Positions 19,336-28,214 of a stretch of 64,000 nucleotides of DNA are shown piece by piece. The notes beneath the pieces are model-generated. The model was not told the DNA's origin, searched no databases, and worked only from the letters and a program-made list of their open reading frames with translations. A program made the position numbers and the translations under genes. This DNA is from CAZOKN01 sp964580525. GTDB lineage: Bacteria; Pseudomonadota; Alphaproteobacteria; Rickettsiales; UBA6187. Within the stretch, counting starts at the first letter, position 1. Each line of letters opens with the position of its first letter. The DNA lies in NCBI GenBank assembly GCA_964580525.1, contig CAZOKN010000005.1, positions 1-64,000 of the forward strand. Direction: 5' to 3'.

Positions 19336-20010
19336 ATGAAAATATTGCTTGTTGAAGACGAAGAGAAAGTAAGAAATTTTGTAACTCGTGGCTTAAAGGC
19401 TGAGGGTTTTTCTGTTGATGAAGCGGTTGATGGAAAAAGTGGCCTAGAATTTACGGCACATTATGGCTACGATTTAGTTATAATGGATATTATGCTGCCC
19501 AACATGAGTGGAACAGAATTACTAAAATTAATTCGTGGAAAAGGGCAGCAAGTACCTGTGCTAATGCTTACAGCGCGTGATTCTATATCTGAAAAAGTTG
19601 AGCATTTTAACGCCGGGGCTGATGATTATTTAACTAAGCCATTTGCGTTTGCAGAATTGCAGGTGAGGGTGAAATCACTATTGAAGCGTGGAAATTTATT
19701 TAGTGATAATTTAATAAGTATAGGTGATCTTGAAATAAATAGGCCATCGCGGCAGGTAAAGCGTGCAGGGAAAAAGATTGAATTGAGCACAAAAGAATAT
19801 GGTCTTCTTGAATATTTGGCCATAAATTCTGGACGTGTTCTTTCGCGTACAATGATTATAGAGCATGTTTGGGATCAGAGCTTTGAAGGACTGACTAACA
19901 TTGTCGATGTCTATATTAGACAATTACGTAGCAAAATAGATGATGACCACAATCATAAATTGATTAGAACAGTTAGGGGCATTGGTTATAGTTTAAATAG
20001 TGAACAGTAA
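19336..20010 (+). CDS. OmpR/PhoB-family response regulator
   Basis: 224 residues: receiver domain at about 1-118, winged-helix DNA-binding domain at about 127-222. The acidic pocket ('LVEDEE'), phosphoacceptor Asp51 ('IMDIMLP'), the switch Thr in 'LTARDS' and Lys in 'LTKPF' are all present. The C-terminal domain shows the OmpR pattern 'ELSTKEYGLLEYLAINSGRV' and 'VDVYIRQLRSKID'. Its TAA overlaps the ATG of the kinase gene (TAATG), so the two are translationally coupled. It most resembles the CusR/CzcR/QseB branch, and a nearby metal-type outer-membrane gene makes metal or envelope sensing plausible, but the stimulus is not readable. Confidence 0.93.
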   Translation: MKILLVEDEEKVRNFVTRGLKAEGFSVDEAVDGKSGLEFTAHYGYDLVIMDIMLPNMSGTELLKLIRGKGQQVPVLMLTARDSISEKVEHFNAGADDYLTKPFAFAELQVRVKSLLKRGNLFSDNLISIGDLEINRPSRQVKRAGKKIELSTKEYGLLEYLAINSGRVLSRTMIIEHVWDQSFEGLTNIVDVYIRQLRSKIDDDHNHKLIRTVRGIGYSLNSEQ

Positions 20011-21413
20011 TGAATCTTCGCTCAATACACTTTCGCCTTATTAGCTGGTATACGTGCCTTGTGATAGTTGTGTGCATTGGTTTTGGTGCATACACCTATA
20101 AAGGGCTACAATCCCACCTTTATAGCTCTCTAACAAATGCGTTAACAAGACGAACCATTCTTTTGGGGAGGGGGATACTTTCTTTCTTGAACGAGCGTGG
20201 CGAAAAATTTACCATAAATGAAATTAAAACCATTTTTTCTACCGAAGAAAATAGTCGCTTTATGCGTATCAAATATGATAATGGAAATATTTTTTACATA
20301 TCTGGATTACCAAAAAATGAGCTATTTAATCCTGCAGAAATACCAGATTTTAAAGGTGAAGTGACCTCGTCTTCCATGAGAAAATGGAAAATTGATAATG
20401 ATGCCAGTCTTGTAATTCTTACTTCGCCTTTTGTTACTTCGAATGGGGTCAAATTTATTATTGAAGTTGGCGAAAATACCGAGAGCATTCAGGATACTCT
20501 TAACGCTTTATTGTTGGCTTTATTTGTGGGACTGCCATTTGTTATTTTTATAACTGCGGGAGGTGGATATTTATTGGTAAAAAATTCCCTGCAGCCTGTA
20601 GAAAAAATGAGAATTGCTGCAGAGGAAATTTCCCTTAAAAATCTACAGAATCGCCTACCTATTGTACAAACTGGAGATAATATAGAGCATCTATCTAATA
20701 CGCTAAACAGAATGATTAGTAGAATGGAGCAGTCATACCAGCAGGCAAGTCGTTTTTCTGCGGATGCTTCGCATGAGCTTCGCACGCCACTTACTGTAAT
20801 GAGGGGTGAGTTGGAATCAATAATTATGGATTCTCATATGCAAAAAAATATCCAGGATAGGATTGGCACGGTCTTAGAGGAAACCAATAGGCTTACCTCA
20901 ATAACGGAAGGGTTGCTGGCTATTTCAAGGCTTGATGCTGGAGAAGCTCGAATGAATATAACTTCTTTTGATATTTCTGAGCTTGCCAAAGTAACTTTAG
21001 AGCAAATGCGTCTGTTAGCAGATGAAAAAAATATTACAGTATCATGCGAAGCATATTCAGAAGTTATTGTTGAGGCGGATCCCTCGCGCATAAAACAGGT
21101 TATAGTTAATCTTCTCGATAATGCTATAAAATATACTCCAATTGGCGGTAATATTTCTTTGAAAATTTTTGCTGATAATAAAAAGGCTATTATTGAAGTA
21201 GCAGATAATGGCATAGGAATTGCCAACACGGAAATATCTAAAATTTTTGAACGTTTTTATCGTGCGGACAAAGCCCGGTCACGCGAACTTGGTGGTACAG
21301 GTCTTGGCTTATCTATAGTTAAATCCATATGCGTGGCACATAATGGTGATATAAAAGTTAGAAGCGAAGAGGGAAAAGGTAGCTGTTTTAGTGTTGAATT
21401 GCAGGCGGCTTAA
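20010..21413 (+). CDS. Sensor histidine kinase partnered with the upstream response regulator
   Basis: 467 residues. Two membrane segments (about 10-30 and 168-192) bracket a periplasmic sensor region of about 135 residues. HAMP spans about 193-245, then the dimerisation box with His255 in 'SHELRTPLTVMRGELE', and the HATPase domain with N box 'NLLDNAIKYTP', G1 'VADNGIGIA', F box 'IFERFYRADKARS' and G2 'GGTGLGLSIVKSI'. All catalytic motifs are intact. It starts on the A of the regulator's stop codon. The layout matches heavy-metal/envelope-type kinases (CusS/QseC-like), but the sensor domain gives no specific ligand. Confidence 0.93.
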   Translation: MNLRSIHFRLISWYTCLVIVVCIGFGAYTYKGLQSHLYSSLTNALTRRTILLGRGILSFLNERGEKFTINEIKTIFSTEENSRFMRIKYDNGNIFYISGLPKNELFNPAEIPDFKGEVTSSSMRKWKIDNDASLVILTSPFVTSNGVKFIIEVGENTESIQDTLNALLLALFVGLPFVIFITAGGGYLLVKNSLQPVEKMRIAAEEISLKNLQNRLPIVQTGDNIEHLSNTLNRMISRMEQSYQQASRFSADASHELRTPLTVMRGELESIIMDSHMQKNIQDRIGTVLEETNRLTSITEGLLAISRLDAGEARMNITSFDISELAKVTLEQMRLLADEKNITVSCEAYSEVIVEADPSRIKQVIVNLLDNAIKYTPIGGNISLKIFADNKKAIIEVADNGIGIANTEISKIFERFYRADKARSRELGGTGLGLSIVKSICVAHNGDIKVRSEEGKGSCFSVELQAA

Positions 21414-21579
21414 CTTAAATAAACGCTCAATAATCAGAAATTTACTATTTCTTCCTATAAATTTTATAAATCGCTAAATTAACATCTTTTGCCCGCTATG
21501 CGGCAACCTCATAAAATTAAATAAACTCAACGAATTCAGAGTGTTTCTGGGATGAAAATATATTTTTCCCAAACAATGC

Positions 21580-21608
21580 TTGACGTATCCCATTATTTAA
21601 AGTAAATT
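21580..21608 (+). promoter_or_regulatory. Sigma-70-type promoter of the dcw cluster
   Basis: TTGACG at 21580-21585, a 17-base spacer and TAAATT at 21603-21608, predicting a start near 21615. It lies 184 bases before mraZ, and the MraZ box array begins one base after the -10 element. Confidence 0.7.
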
Positions 21609-21653
21609 TACCATATAAACCCATGTTATCCCATAAATTACCAAAAATGCCCA
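21609..21653 (-). promoter_or_regulatory. Array of five MraZ boxes at exact 10-bp spacing
   Basis: On the minus strand, five 5-base boxes follow each other with 5-base spacers: TGGGC, TGGTA, TGGGA, TGGGT, TGGTA. Plus-strand box starts are 21609, 21619, 21629, 21639 and 21649. This matches the known MraZ operator (direct TGGGN repeats separated by 5 bases). The array covers the predicted transcription start, which fits autorepression of the dcw cluster. The two TGGTA boxes are degenerate. Confidence 0.8.
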
Positions 21654-21791
21654 GCAGGTAGGTGGAAATTGGCGGTAAGGGAAAATATGGGCGGGTGCTG
21701 TTAAAAGTAATCTGGTTCCCTCTTAAGTCAGGTAGGCAAGGGGGACGCCGGTTTCGAAGCGCTAAATAATTTGAGAGGTTGAGGATTTTGA
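21654..21791 (+). other. Long G-rich leader of mraZ
   Basis: 138 bases between the box array and the mraZ ATG. The first half is G-rich, in contrast to the AT-rich surroundings, and a short pairing is possible between AAGGGAA and TTCCCTCTT. I see no ORF with support and no recognisable RNA family. GAGAGG at about 21771-21776 precedes the ATG. Confidence 0.4.
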
Positions 21792-22265
21792 ATGGCTTTG
21801 TTTTTATCTACATATGTAAATAAGGTGGATAAAAAAGGACGGGTTTCCGTTCCTGCCAATTTCCGTACTGCGCTCTCAAAGGAAGATTATAAAGGAATTA
21901 TTGTTTACTCATCTTTCGTCAATGGTTGCATAGAAGCTTGTGGCATGGACAGAATTGAAAGATTGAGTGAGAGCATTGATAGTTTGGATCCTTATTCAGA
22001 TCAAAGAGATGCTTTTGCTGCGACTATTCTTGGGGGTAGTATGCAGTTGCCATTTGATAGCGAAGGTCGCGTTATGTTGCCTGAGAATCTTATGGAAGAA
22101 GCAGGAATAAGTGAACAGGCTGTTTTTGTGGGAAAAGGGGCTACATTTGAAATATGGGAGCCTAAAGCATTTGAGGTTTACGCTGGTAAGGCTAAAGACC
22201 TTGCCAAAAGGGAGCGTGCAAGCCTGAGATTGGCTTCTCGTGACACTAGAGGGAGTGATAAGTGA
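21792..22265 (+). CDS. mraZ: Transcriptional regulator MraZ
   Basis: 157 residues, the usual length. It has two SpoVT/AbrB-like swapped-hairpin units (about 1-65 and 75-145), recognisable from 'NKVDKKGRVSVPANFR' and 'FDSEGRVMLPENLMEEAG'. MraZ is a ring-shaped DNA-binding protein that represses its own dcw operon by binding TGGGN direct repeats. Five such boxes stand in the promoter of this gene. The stop codon overlaps the start of rsmH. Confidence 0.95.
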   Translation: MALFLSTYVNKVDKKGRVSVPANFRTALSKEDYKGIIVYSSFVNGCIEACGMDRIERLSESIDSLDPYSDQRDAFAATILGGSMQLPFDSEGRVMLPENLMEEAGISEQAVFVGKGATFEIWEPKAFEVYAGKAKDLAKRERASLRLASRDTRGSDK

Positions 22266-23209
22266 TGATATCATTTCCGCGTCATATACCTGTCTTATTA
22301 AATGAGATGACAGAGTATATGGCTCCGTGTGACGGTGAAGTTTATGTTGATGGTACTTTTGGTGCTGGTGGTTATAGTCGCGCATTGCTTGAAAAAGCAG
22401 ACTGCAAAGTTTATGCGATTGACCGTGACCCCAGCGTCAAGGAGCTTGCAAAGGATTTGCAGAAAGAATTTCCAGGTAGGATTGAACTTTTGCTGGGTAG
22501 ATTTAGTGAGATGGAAGAGCTTCTTAAGGAAGCAGGAATTTCTGGTGTTAATGGCGTTGTACTTGATATCGGTGTTTCATCCATGCAAATCGACACTGCT
22601 GAAAGAGGATTTTCTTTTATGAAAGACGGCCCTCTAGACATGAGAATGAGCGATAATGGGCCTGATGCTGCATATGTTGTTAATAATTCGTCTGAGCGGG
22701 AACTTGCAAATATAATTTATAAATTAGGTGGCGAACATAAATCGCGCAGAGTTGCAAGAGCCATAGTTGAGGCGAGAGCTATAGAACCGATAACTACCAC
22801 CAAGAGATTGGCGGATATTGTACGTTCGGTTGTAAGAGCTTCTAAAGATCAATTGGATCCTGCTACGCGTACATTTCAGGCGCTTAGGATATGGGTGAAC
22901 GACGAGCTTGGTGAGCTTAAAAAGGCTATTGAAGCGGCAGAAAGGATATTGCTTCCTGAAGGCAGGCTTGTCGTTATTACCTTCCATTCTTTAGAAGATT
23001 CTATAGTTAAAGAATTCTTTAACTTGAAAAGTGGAAAACATGCTGGTATATCGCGCCACGTACCGTTTTCCCCGGATGAGCAAGTTGAGGATAAAAATAC
23101 TTTAAAATTGCTTACGAAAAAGCCGGTAATTCCGGGTGAAAATGAAGTTAACGAAAACGTTCGTTCCAGATCAGCAAAGCTAAGAGCCGCTATCAGAACT
23201 AACGTTTAA
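22265..23209 (+). CDS. rsmH: 16S rRNA (cytosine-1402-N4)-methyltransferase
   Basis: About 314 residues. It methylates N4 of C1402 in 16S rRNA using S-adenosylmethionine. The N-terminal 'HIPVLLNEM' and SAM loop 'DGTFGAGGYSRALL' identify MraW/RsmH, followed by 'LDIGVSSMQID', 'ERGFSFMKDGPLDMRM' and 'FHSLEDSIVKEFF'. I start at ATG 22265, which overlaps the mraZ TGA; GTG 22262 is in frame and possible. It is the second gene of the dcw cluster. Confidence 0.96.
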   Translation: MISFPRHIPVLLNEMTEYMAPCDGEVYVDGTFGAGGYSRALLEKADCKVYAIDRDPSVKELAKDLQKEFPGRIELLLGRFSEMEELLKEAGISGVNGVVLDIGVSSMQIDTAERGFSFMKDGPLDMRMSDNGPDAAYVVNNSSERELANIIYKLGGEHKSRRVARAIVEARAIEPITTTKRLADIVRSVVRASKDQLDPATRTFQALRIWVNDELGELKKAIEAAERILLPEGRLVVITFHSLEDSIVKEFFNLKSGKHAGISRHVPFSPDEQVEDKNTLKLLTKKPVIPGENEVNENVRSRSAKLRAAIRTNV

Positions 23210-23220
23210 AAAGGAATAAA

Positions 23221-23577
23221 ATGAGAAAACATGTAGTTTTTTTAGTATTGATTGTTTTGGCGCTTAACATAATTGGATTATTCCAGGTTAAGCATAAGGT
23301 GCAGAACTTGAGAAAAGATCTGTCCGAAATAAACAGACAATTACTGGAAACAAAAGAAGAAGTGAATGTACTAAATGCTGAGTGGGCTTATTTAAATCAG
23401 CCTGAGAGAATAAAGCGTCTTGCTGATGCATATCTTGGTATGCATTATGCCACTGTAGCACAGGTTAAAAATATGGATGATATGAAGTCTCAATATATGC
23501 TTGCTTCGCAAGATAGTAAAACTCCTTCTGTAACTCCAACATTAAAGCCTATATTGTCTAGCTTAAGGAGATACTAG
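23221..23577 (+). CDS. ftsL: Cell division protein FtsL
   Basis: 118 residues, bitopic: a short basic N-terminus, one membrane segment at about 5-23 ('VVFLVLIVLALNIIGLF'), then a leucine-rich coiled coil (about 25-60) and a short tail. FtsL pairs with FtsB and FtsQ to activate septal peptidoglycan synthesis by FtsWI. Sequence identity in this family is low, so the call rests on topology, length and the invariant position between rsmH and ftsI. AAGGAA precedes the ATG; the stop abuts the ftsI ATG. Confidence 0.85.
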   Translation: MRKHVVFLVLIVLALNIIGLFQVKHKVQNLRKDLSEINRQLLETKEEVNVLNAEWAYLNQPERIKRLADAYLGMHYATVAQVKNMDDMKSQYMLASQDSKTPSVTPTLKPILSSLRRY

Positions 23578-25347
23578 ATGTCATTCTCTCACAACGAGCC
23601 CGAAGTGGAGAGCGACGTTAAGGTTATCAAAATAGGCACTGCAACCCCAGAAGCTATAAAAATTAGTAAAGGCAGATTAGTTGTTGTTATAGCAATGTTT
23701 GCTTTGGCATTTTGTGTGTTATCTATCAGAGTTTTAGATTTATCAATTATAGGCGGTAATACTGATGTTTCTTCAAATGCTAGTGAGGAGGATTTGGGAG
23801 AGCAGGGTGAATACGTAAAAACTCGTGCTGATATAGTTGATAGAAATGGCATCTTGCTGGCAGTTAATCTTTCTACTGCATCTTTATACGCGAATCCTAA
23901 GGTTCTTTTGGATGTTAATGAAGCGGTAAAAAAGATTATAACAGTTTTTCCTGAAATGAAAGCTGATTCGCTAAAGGAAAAGTTGGCATCTGATAAAAAT
24001 TTTGTGTGGATAAAAAGAAATTTAACACCTGATGATCAGTATAAAGTTAATGCTTTAGGTATACCCGGCCTTTATTTTAAAAGCGAAGATAGAAGGGTTT
24101 ATCCTTATAAAAATCTTTTGTCACATGTTCTTGGTTTTGTAGGAATTGATGGTAATGGTCTTGCTGGAATTGAAAAAGGTTTTGATTCGTATCTTAAGGG
24201 TAAAAATTCATCTGAAGGAACTGATGAGCCACTAAGGCTTTCTGTGGATATACGTGCACAAAGCGTTGTGCATGAAGTTTTGGCAAATACTATTTCTGAA
24301 TTTAAAGCGCAAGGTGGAACTGCGATAGTTATGGATGCCAACACTGGCGAAGTTATTTCTTTAGCCAGCTTTCCTGATTTTGATCCTAATGATCCTGGCG
24401 TATCATCTCCTGAATCAAAGTTTAATCGTGCAACTTCTGCTGTTTATGAAATGGGATCAACATTTAAAACATTCAATATGGCATTAGGTTTTGAGCTCGG
24501 TGCTATTGATATGAAAGGCAGTTATGATGTTTCTGAGCCTATACATATAGGAAGATTCTTTATTAAGGATTTTCACCCAAAAAAGGGTAGATTAACTATT
24601 CCTGAAATATTTATGTATTCGTCGAATATAGGTTCTGTAAAAATTGCTTTAGATGTTGGGGCCGAATCGCAGAGACAATTTTTACATCGACTTGGTTTAC
24701 TAAGTGGTCTTGATATTGAATTACCTGAAGTTGCGGGGCCTTTATATCCTTCAAAATGGAGTAAAATAAGTTCTATGACCATATCGTATGGGCATGGAAT
24801 TGCTGTAACTCCAATTCACGTTATAAGAGCAACAGCGGCATTAGTTAATGGTGGTATTCTTCATAAAGCGACTATTTTAAAACAAGGCGACCCTGCGCGT
24901 ATAAAAGGAGATAGAGTTGTAAGTAAACTTACATCTGATAGGATAAGAAAATTATTACGGTTGGTAGTTGAGCATGGAACTGGTGATAAAGCTGACGCAG
25001 AGGGATATCTGGTTGGCGGAAAAACTGGAACGGCAGATAAACCTGATAATGGAAAATATAATACTAAATCTCTTATATCTTCCTTTATAGGTGCATTTCC
25101 TATGAACAAGCCAAAATATGTTGTGTTTGCGATGGTTGACCAGCCGGTTGGTAATAAAAAAACTGGTGGATTTGCGACAGGAGGAATGGTTGCTGCTCCT
25201 GCAGTTAAGGAAATTATTGAAAGGATATCCCCGATTTTGGGTGTTATGCCTGTAGATGCTAACGATGCTAAAATTAGAAAAGAGTTCTGGTATGATTATG
25301 AGCACAAGTCTGAAGAGGAAAACACTCCGACTGCAGAAGATTTTTAG
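23578..25347 (+). CDS. ftsI: Peptidoglycan D,D-transpeptidase FtsI (PBP3)
   Basis: 589 residues. One N-terminal membrane segment (about 38-58), a PBP dimerisation domain ('RADIVDRNGILLAVNLST'), then the transpeptidase domain with the three catalytic boxes: Ser-x-x-Lys in 'MGSTFKTFN', Ser-x-Asn in 'MYSSNIGSVK' and Lys-Thr-Gly in 'GGKTGTADK'. It cross-links septal peptidoglycan with FtsW. The N-terminal cytoplasmic tail is acidic and longer than in E. coli. It directly follows ftsL, and its 3' end overlaps murE by 50 bases. Confidence 0.96.
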   Translation: MSFSHNEPEVESDVKVIKIGTATPEAIKISKGRLVVVIAMFALAFCVLSIRVLDLSIIGGNTDVSSNASEEDLGEQGEYVKTRADIVDRNGILLAVNLSTASLYANPKVLLDVNEAVKKIITVFPEMKADSLKEKLASDKNFVWIKRNLTPDDQYKVNALGIPGLYFKSEDRRVYPYKNLLSHVLGFVGIDGNGLAGIEKGFDSYLKGKNSSEGTDEPLRLSVDIRAQSVVHEVLANTISEFKAQGGTAIVMDANTGEVISLASFPDFDPNDPGVSSPESKFNRATSAVYEMGSTFKTFNMALGFELGAIDMKGSYDVSEPIHIGRFFIKDFHPKKGRLTIPEIFMYSSNIGSVKIALDVGAESQRQFLHRLGLLSGLDIELPEVAGPLYPSKWSKISSMTISYGHGIAVTPIHVIRATAALVNGGILHKATILKQGDPARIKGDRVVSKLTSDRIRKLLRLVVEHGTGDKADAEGYLVGGKTGTADKPDNGKYNTKSLISSFIGAFPMNKPKYVVFAMVDQPVGNKKTGGFATGGMVAAPAVKEIIERISPILGVMPVDANDAKIRKEFWYDYEHKSEEENTPTAEDF

Positions 25348-26821
25348 TAAAATTCCTTCTGTAAAAATTGAAGAAAAATTCAAGGATCTTGAAATTACCG
25401 GCATTGCAATTGATTCAAGAAAAGTGGGAGAAGATTTTCTTTTTGGCGCTATGAAGGGTGCTAACGCAGATGGTGGACAGTTTATTGGTTCGGCAATTAA
25501 ATCCGGCGCCAGAGTTATATTATGTGATATTGATTCTGATATCGCAGTTCCAGATTCGGTATGTTTGATTAAACATGAGAATCCACGCCGTGTATTTAGT
25601 CTTATTGCTGCAGAATTTTATGATAAACAGCCTGAAGTTATTGCTGCAGTTACAGGCACAAACGGAAAAACATCAACAGTACATTTTTGTCGTGAAATTT
25701 GGAAAAACCTTGGCAAAGAATCGGCTAGTATAGGCACTGTTGGTATTTATAACGACAAAGTCAAATTTGATAATTCTGGTGCATCACTTACCACGCCTGA
25801 TCCTGTAAAGTTGCATGAATCTTTGGCAAAACTTGCTGATTCTGGCATCACACATCTTGCGATGGAAGCATCAAGCCATGGGCTTAGTCAATATCGCCTT
25901 GATGGTGTGAAGGTAAAAGTTGCGGCGTTTAGTAATTTAACGCGCGATCATTTGGATTATCACGGCACTTTTGAAAATTACCTACAAGCCAAACTAAGGC
26001 TTTTTGATGAAGTTATGGAGGATGGCGGCGTTGCAGTTTTAAATGCTGATGTACCTGAATATTCCAAAATTGCTGAGATATGTAAAAAGCGTCATCATAA
26101 AATCATCTCTTATGGATTATATGGTAAAGATAAGCAGCGAAATTATATAGATATTTTTAAGATAGTGCCCACATCTGATGGTCAACAGATATCTTTTGAA
26201 ATATTAGGAAAGGTTTATAACATAAATACCCATTTAATAGGCGAATTTCAGGCTTATAATATTTTATGTGCATTGGCGATGGTTTTAGCTTCTGGTTGTA
26301 ATGTCGATGAAGCGGTTGCTGCTATACCGCACATTACTTGTGTACCTGGTCGTATGGAAAAAGTTATGGTTCCATCTTTTCCTTCTTCTGTATTTGTTGA
26401 TTATGCCCACACGCCAGATGCTCTTGAAAAAGCTATAAAAGTTTTGCGTCCGCACACGAAAGGTAAATTATGGGTGGTGTTTGGTTGTGGTGGTGACAGG
26501 GATAAAGGTAAGCGTCCTCTTATGGGTGAGGTAGCTTTTAAATTTGCGGATAATGTAATTGTAACAGATGACAATCCGCGTAGCGAAAAGCCTGAAACTA
26601 TAAGAAAAGAAATATTAGCTGCATGTAAAAATGCTGAAGAAATTGGCGATAGGCATAAAGCAATTGAAAAAGCAATTTCGCTTCTACAAAAAGGCGATAG
26701 TTTATTGATAGCAGGTAAAGGGCACGAAAAAACCCAAACTGTAGGAAATGATACTTTTCCTTTTGATGATGTTGTTGTATCAAAAGAAGTGATGGAAAAA
26801 ATAAGAGGAAAAAATGCCTGA
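25298..26821 (+). CDS. murE: UDP-MurNAc-tripeptide synthetase (meso-DAP-adding) MurE
   Basis: Roughly 507 residues. It adds the third residue to UDP-MurNAc-L-Ala-D-Glu. The three Mur ligase domains are visible: N-terminal UDP-binding ('ITGIAIDSRKVGEDFLFGA'), central ATPase with P-loop 'AVTGTNGKTSTVHF', and a C-terminal domain with 'DDNPRSEKPE'. The DNPR motif is the hallmark of meso-diaminopimelate specificity. The start is uncertain: the frame stays open into ftsI, and ATG 25298 (or 25292) gives a normal N-terminus. It overlaps murF by 8 bases. Confidence 0.94.
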   Translation: MSTSLKRKTLRLQKIFSKIPSVKIEEKFKDLEITGIAIDSRKVGEDFLFGAMKGANADGGQFIGSAIKSGARVILCDIDSDIAVPDSVCLIKHENPRRVFSLIAAEFYDKQPEVIAAVTGTNGKTSTVHFCREIWKNLGKESASIGTVGIYNDKVKFDNSGASLTTPDPVKLHESLAKLADSGITHLAMEASSHGLSQYRLDGVKVKVAAFSNLTRDHLDYHGTFENYLQAKLRLFDEVMEDGGVAVLNADVPEYSKIAEICKKRHHKIISYGLYGKDKQRNYIDIFKIVPTSDGQQISFEILGKVYNINTHLIGEFQAYNILCALAMVLASGCNVDEAVAAIPHITCVPGRMEKVMVPSFPSSVFVDYAHTPDALEKAIKVLRPHTKGKLWVVFGCGGDRDKGKRPLMGEVAFKFADNVIVTDDNPRSEKPETIRKEILAACKNAEEIGDRHKAIEKAISLLQKGDSLLIAGKGHEKTQTVGNDTFPFDDVVVSKEVMEKIRGKNA

Positions 26822-28214
26822 AATTATATGGGATAGTAATGATGCGGAACAGGCAACTGGAGGCAGCAGTACAAAAAATTGGCAGGCAAGTGGCGTTTGT
26901 ATCGATAGCCGAAAAATCCAAAAAGGTGATTTGTTTATTGCTATTATTGGTGAAAACCAGGATGGGCACAAATATGTAGCAAGTGCTTTGGAAAAAGGCG
27001 CTGCGGCTGCGATTGTAAATTTTGTTCCTGAAGATGTTGCGCAAGATGCTCCATTGCTTGTTGTTGAAGATACTACCGAAGCTCTATGGGATTTAGCTAA
27101 ATTTAGCAGAGAGCGTATGAAGGCGAAGGTTATCGCAGTAACTGGTAGCGTTGGTAAAACTAGTACCAAGGAAATGTTGGCGGCTGCTTTAAGCGGGCAG
27201 GGCAGGGTTTATTACACTGAAGGAAATCTTAATAATCATTATGGTTTGCCGCTAAGTATGAGTCGCGTTGTAAAAGACACAAATTACTGCGTGTTTGAAC
27301 TTGGTATGAATCATCCTGGAGAAATTTCGCCTTTGTCAGTTTTGGCGCAGCCTGATGTTGCTATTATCACAACTGTTGAAGCGGTGCATTTACAATATTT
27401 TGAATCTGTTGAGCAAATTGCAGATGCAAAAGCAGAAATTTTTGATGGTGTTAAAACAGGTGGTGCGGTTATTTTAAACAGAGATAATCCACATTTCGAA
27501 AAGCTAAAAGCTCTTGCTGCTAGCAAAGGAATTGAAAGAAAATTTTGTTTTGGTCGAGCACAAAAATCTGATTTTAAGTTATTGGAATATAAAGACTCTC
27601 TTGAAGGTGGAGAAGTTAAAGTAGTTTGTAAAGATAGAGAATTAACTTATAAAATTGGTATAGCGGGTGAGCACCAAGCTTTAAACTCATTGGCTGTTTT
27701 GGCTGCAATAGATTCTGTTGGTGGAGATATAAAAAAAGCGGCAAAACAATTTGAAAATTTTTCTGCAAAAGATGGTCGTGGCAAACGTTATCATTTAAAC
27801 GGTATAACAATAATTGATGATTGTTATAATGCCAGCCCGGCTTCTGTTTCTGCAGCGCTGAAAGTTTTGGGTGGTGTAAAAAAACATTGTGGGGGGAGGG
27901 CGGTCGCTATTTTGGGCGATATGTTTGAGCTTGGCGATGATGCTTCCCAAATGCATGCAGCTTTGCAAAAAAAACTGGTGGATAACGACATAGATGTGTT
28001 ATTTGCTGCTGGTACGATAATAAAGAGTTTATATGATTCCTGTGCTGAATCAATGCGTGGTGGTTTTGAATCAAGCTCGCAAGTTTTAGCCCCTGTTGCT
28101 TTTGCCAACCTTAAAGAAGGCGATATCGTTTTGATTAAGGGATCCAGGGGAATGAAAATGGAAAATGTGTTGAACCATATCTTACAAGAAGGTCAGAAAA
28201 AAAATGCTGTATAG
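26814..28214 (+). CDS. murF: UDP-MurNAc-tripeptide:D-Ala-D-Ala ligase MurF
   Basis: 466 residues. It adds D-Ala-D-Ala to UDP-MurNAc-tripeptide. The N-terminal domain has 'GVCIDSRKIQKGDLFIAI', the ATPase P-loop is 'AVTGSVGKTSTKEML', the central domain has 'YYTEGNLNNHYGLPLS' and the C-terminal domain has 'IDDCYNASPASVSAAL', all MurF-specific. AAGAGG lies just before the ATG inside the murE 3' end, and its own end overlaps mraY by 11 bases. Confidence 0.96.
   Translation: MPEIIWDSNDAEQATGGSSTKNWQASGVCIDSRKIQKGDLFIAIIGENQDGHKYVASALEKGAAAAIVNFVPEDVAQDAPLLVVEDTTEALWDLAKFSRERMKAKVIAVTGSVGKTSTKEMLAAALSGQGRVYYTEGNLNNHYGLPLSMSRVVKDTNYCVFELGMNHPGEISPLSVLAQPDVAIITTVEAVHLQYFESVEQIADAKAEIFDGVKTGGAVILNRDNPHFEKLKALAASKGIERKFCFGRAQKSDFKLLEYKDSLEGGEVKVVCKDRELTYKIGIAGEHQALNSLAVLAAIDSVGGDIKKAAKQFENFSAKDGRGKRYHLNGITIIDDCYNASPASVSAALKVLGGVKKHCGGRAVAILGDMFELGDDASQMHAALQKKLVDNDIDVLFAAGTIIKSLYDSCAESMRGGFESSSQVLAPVAFANLKEGDIVLIKGSRGMKMENVLNHILQEGQKKNAV

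Noticed and set aside
21654..21791. RNase P RNA upstream of mraZ
   Set aside because: Some alphaproteobacteria have rnpB near here, but the leader is too short and I could not find the conserved rnpB core.
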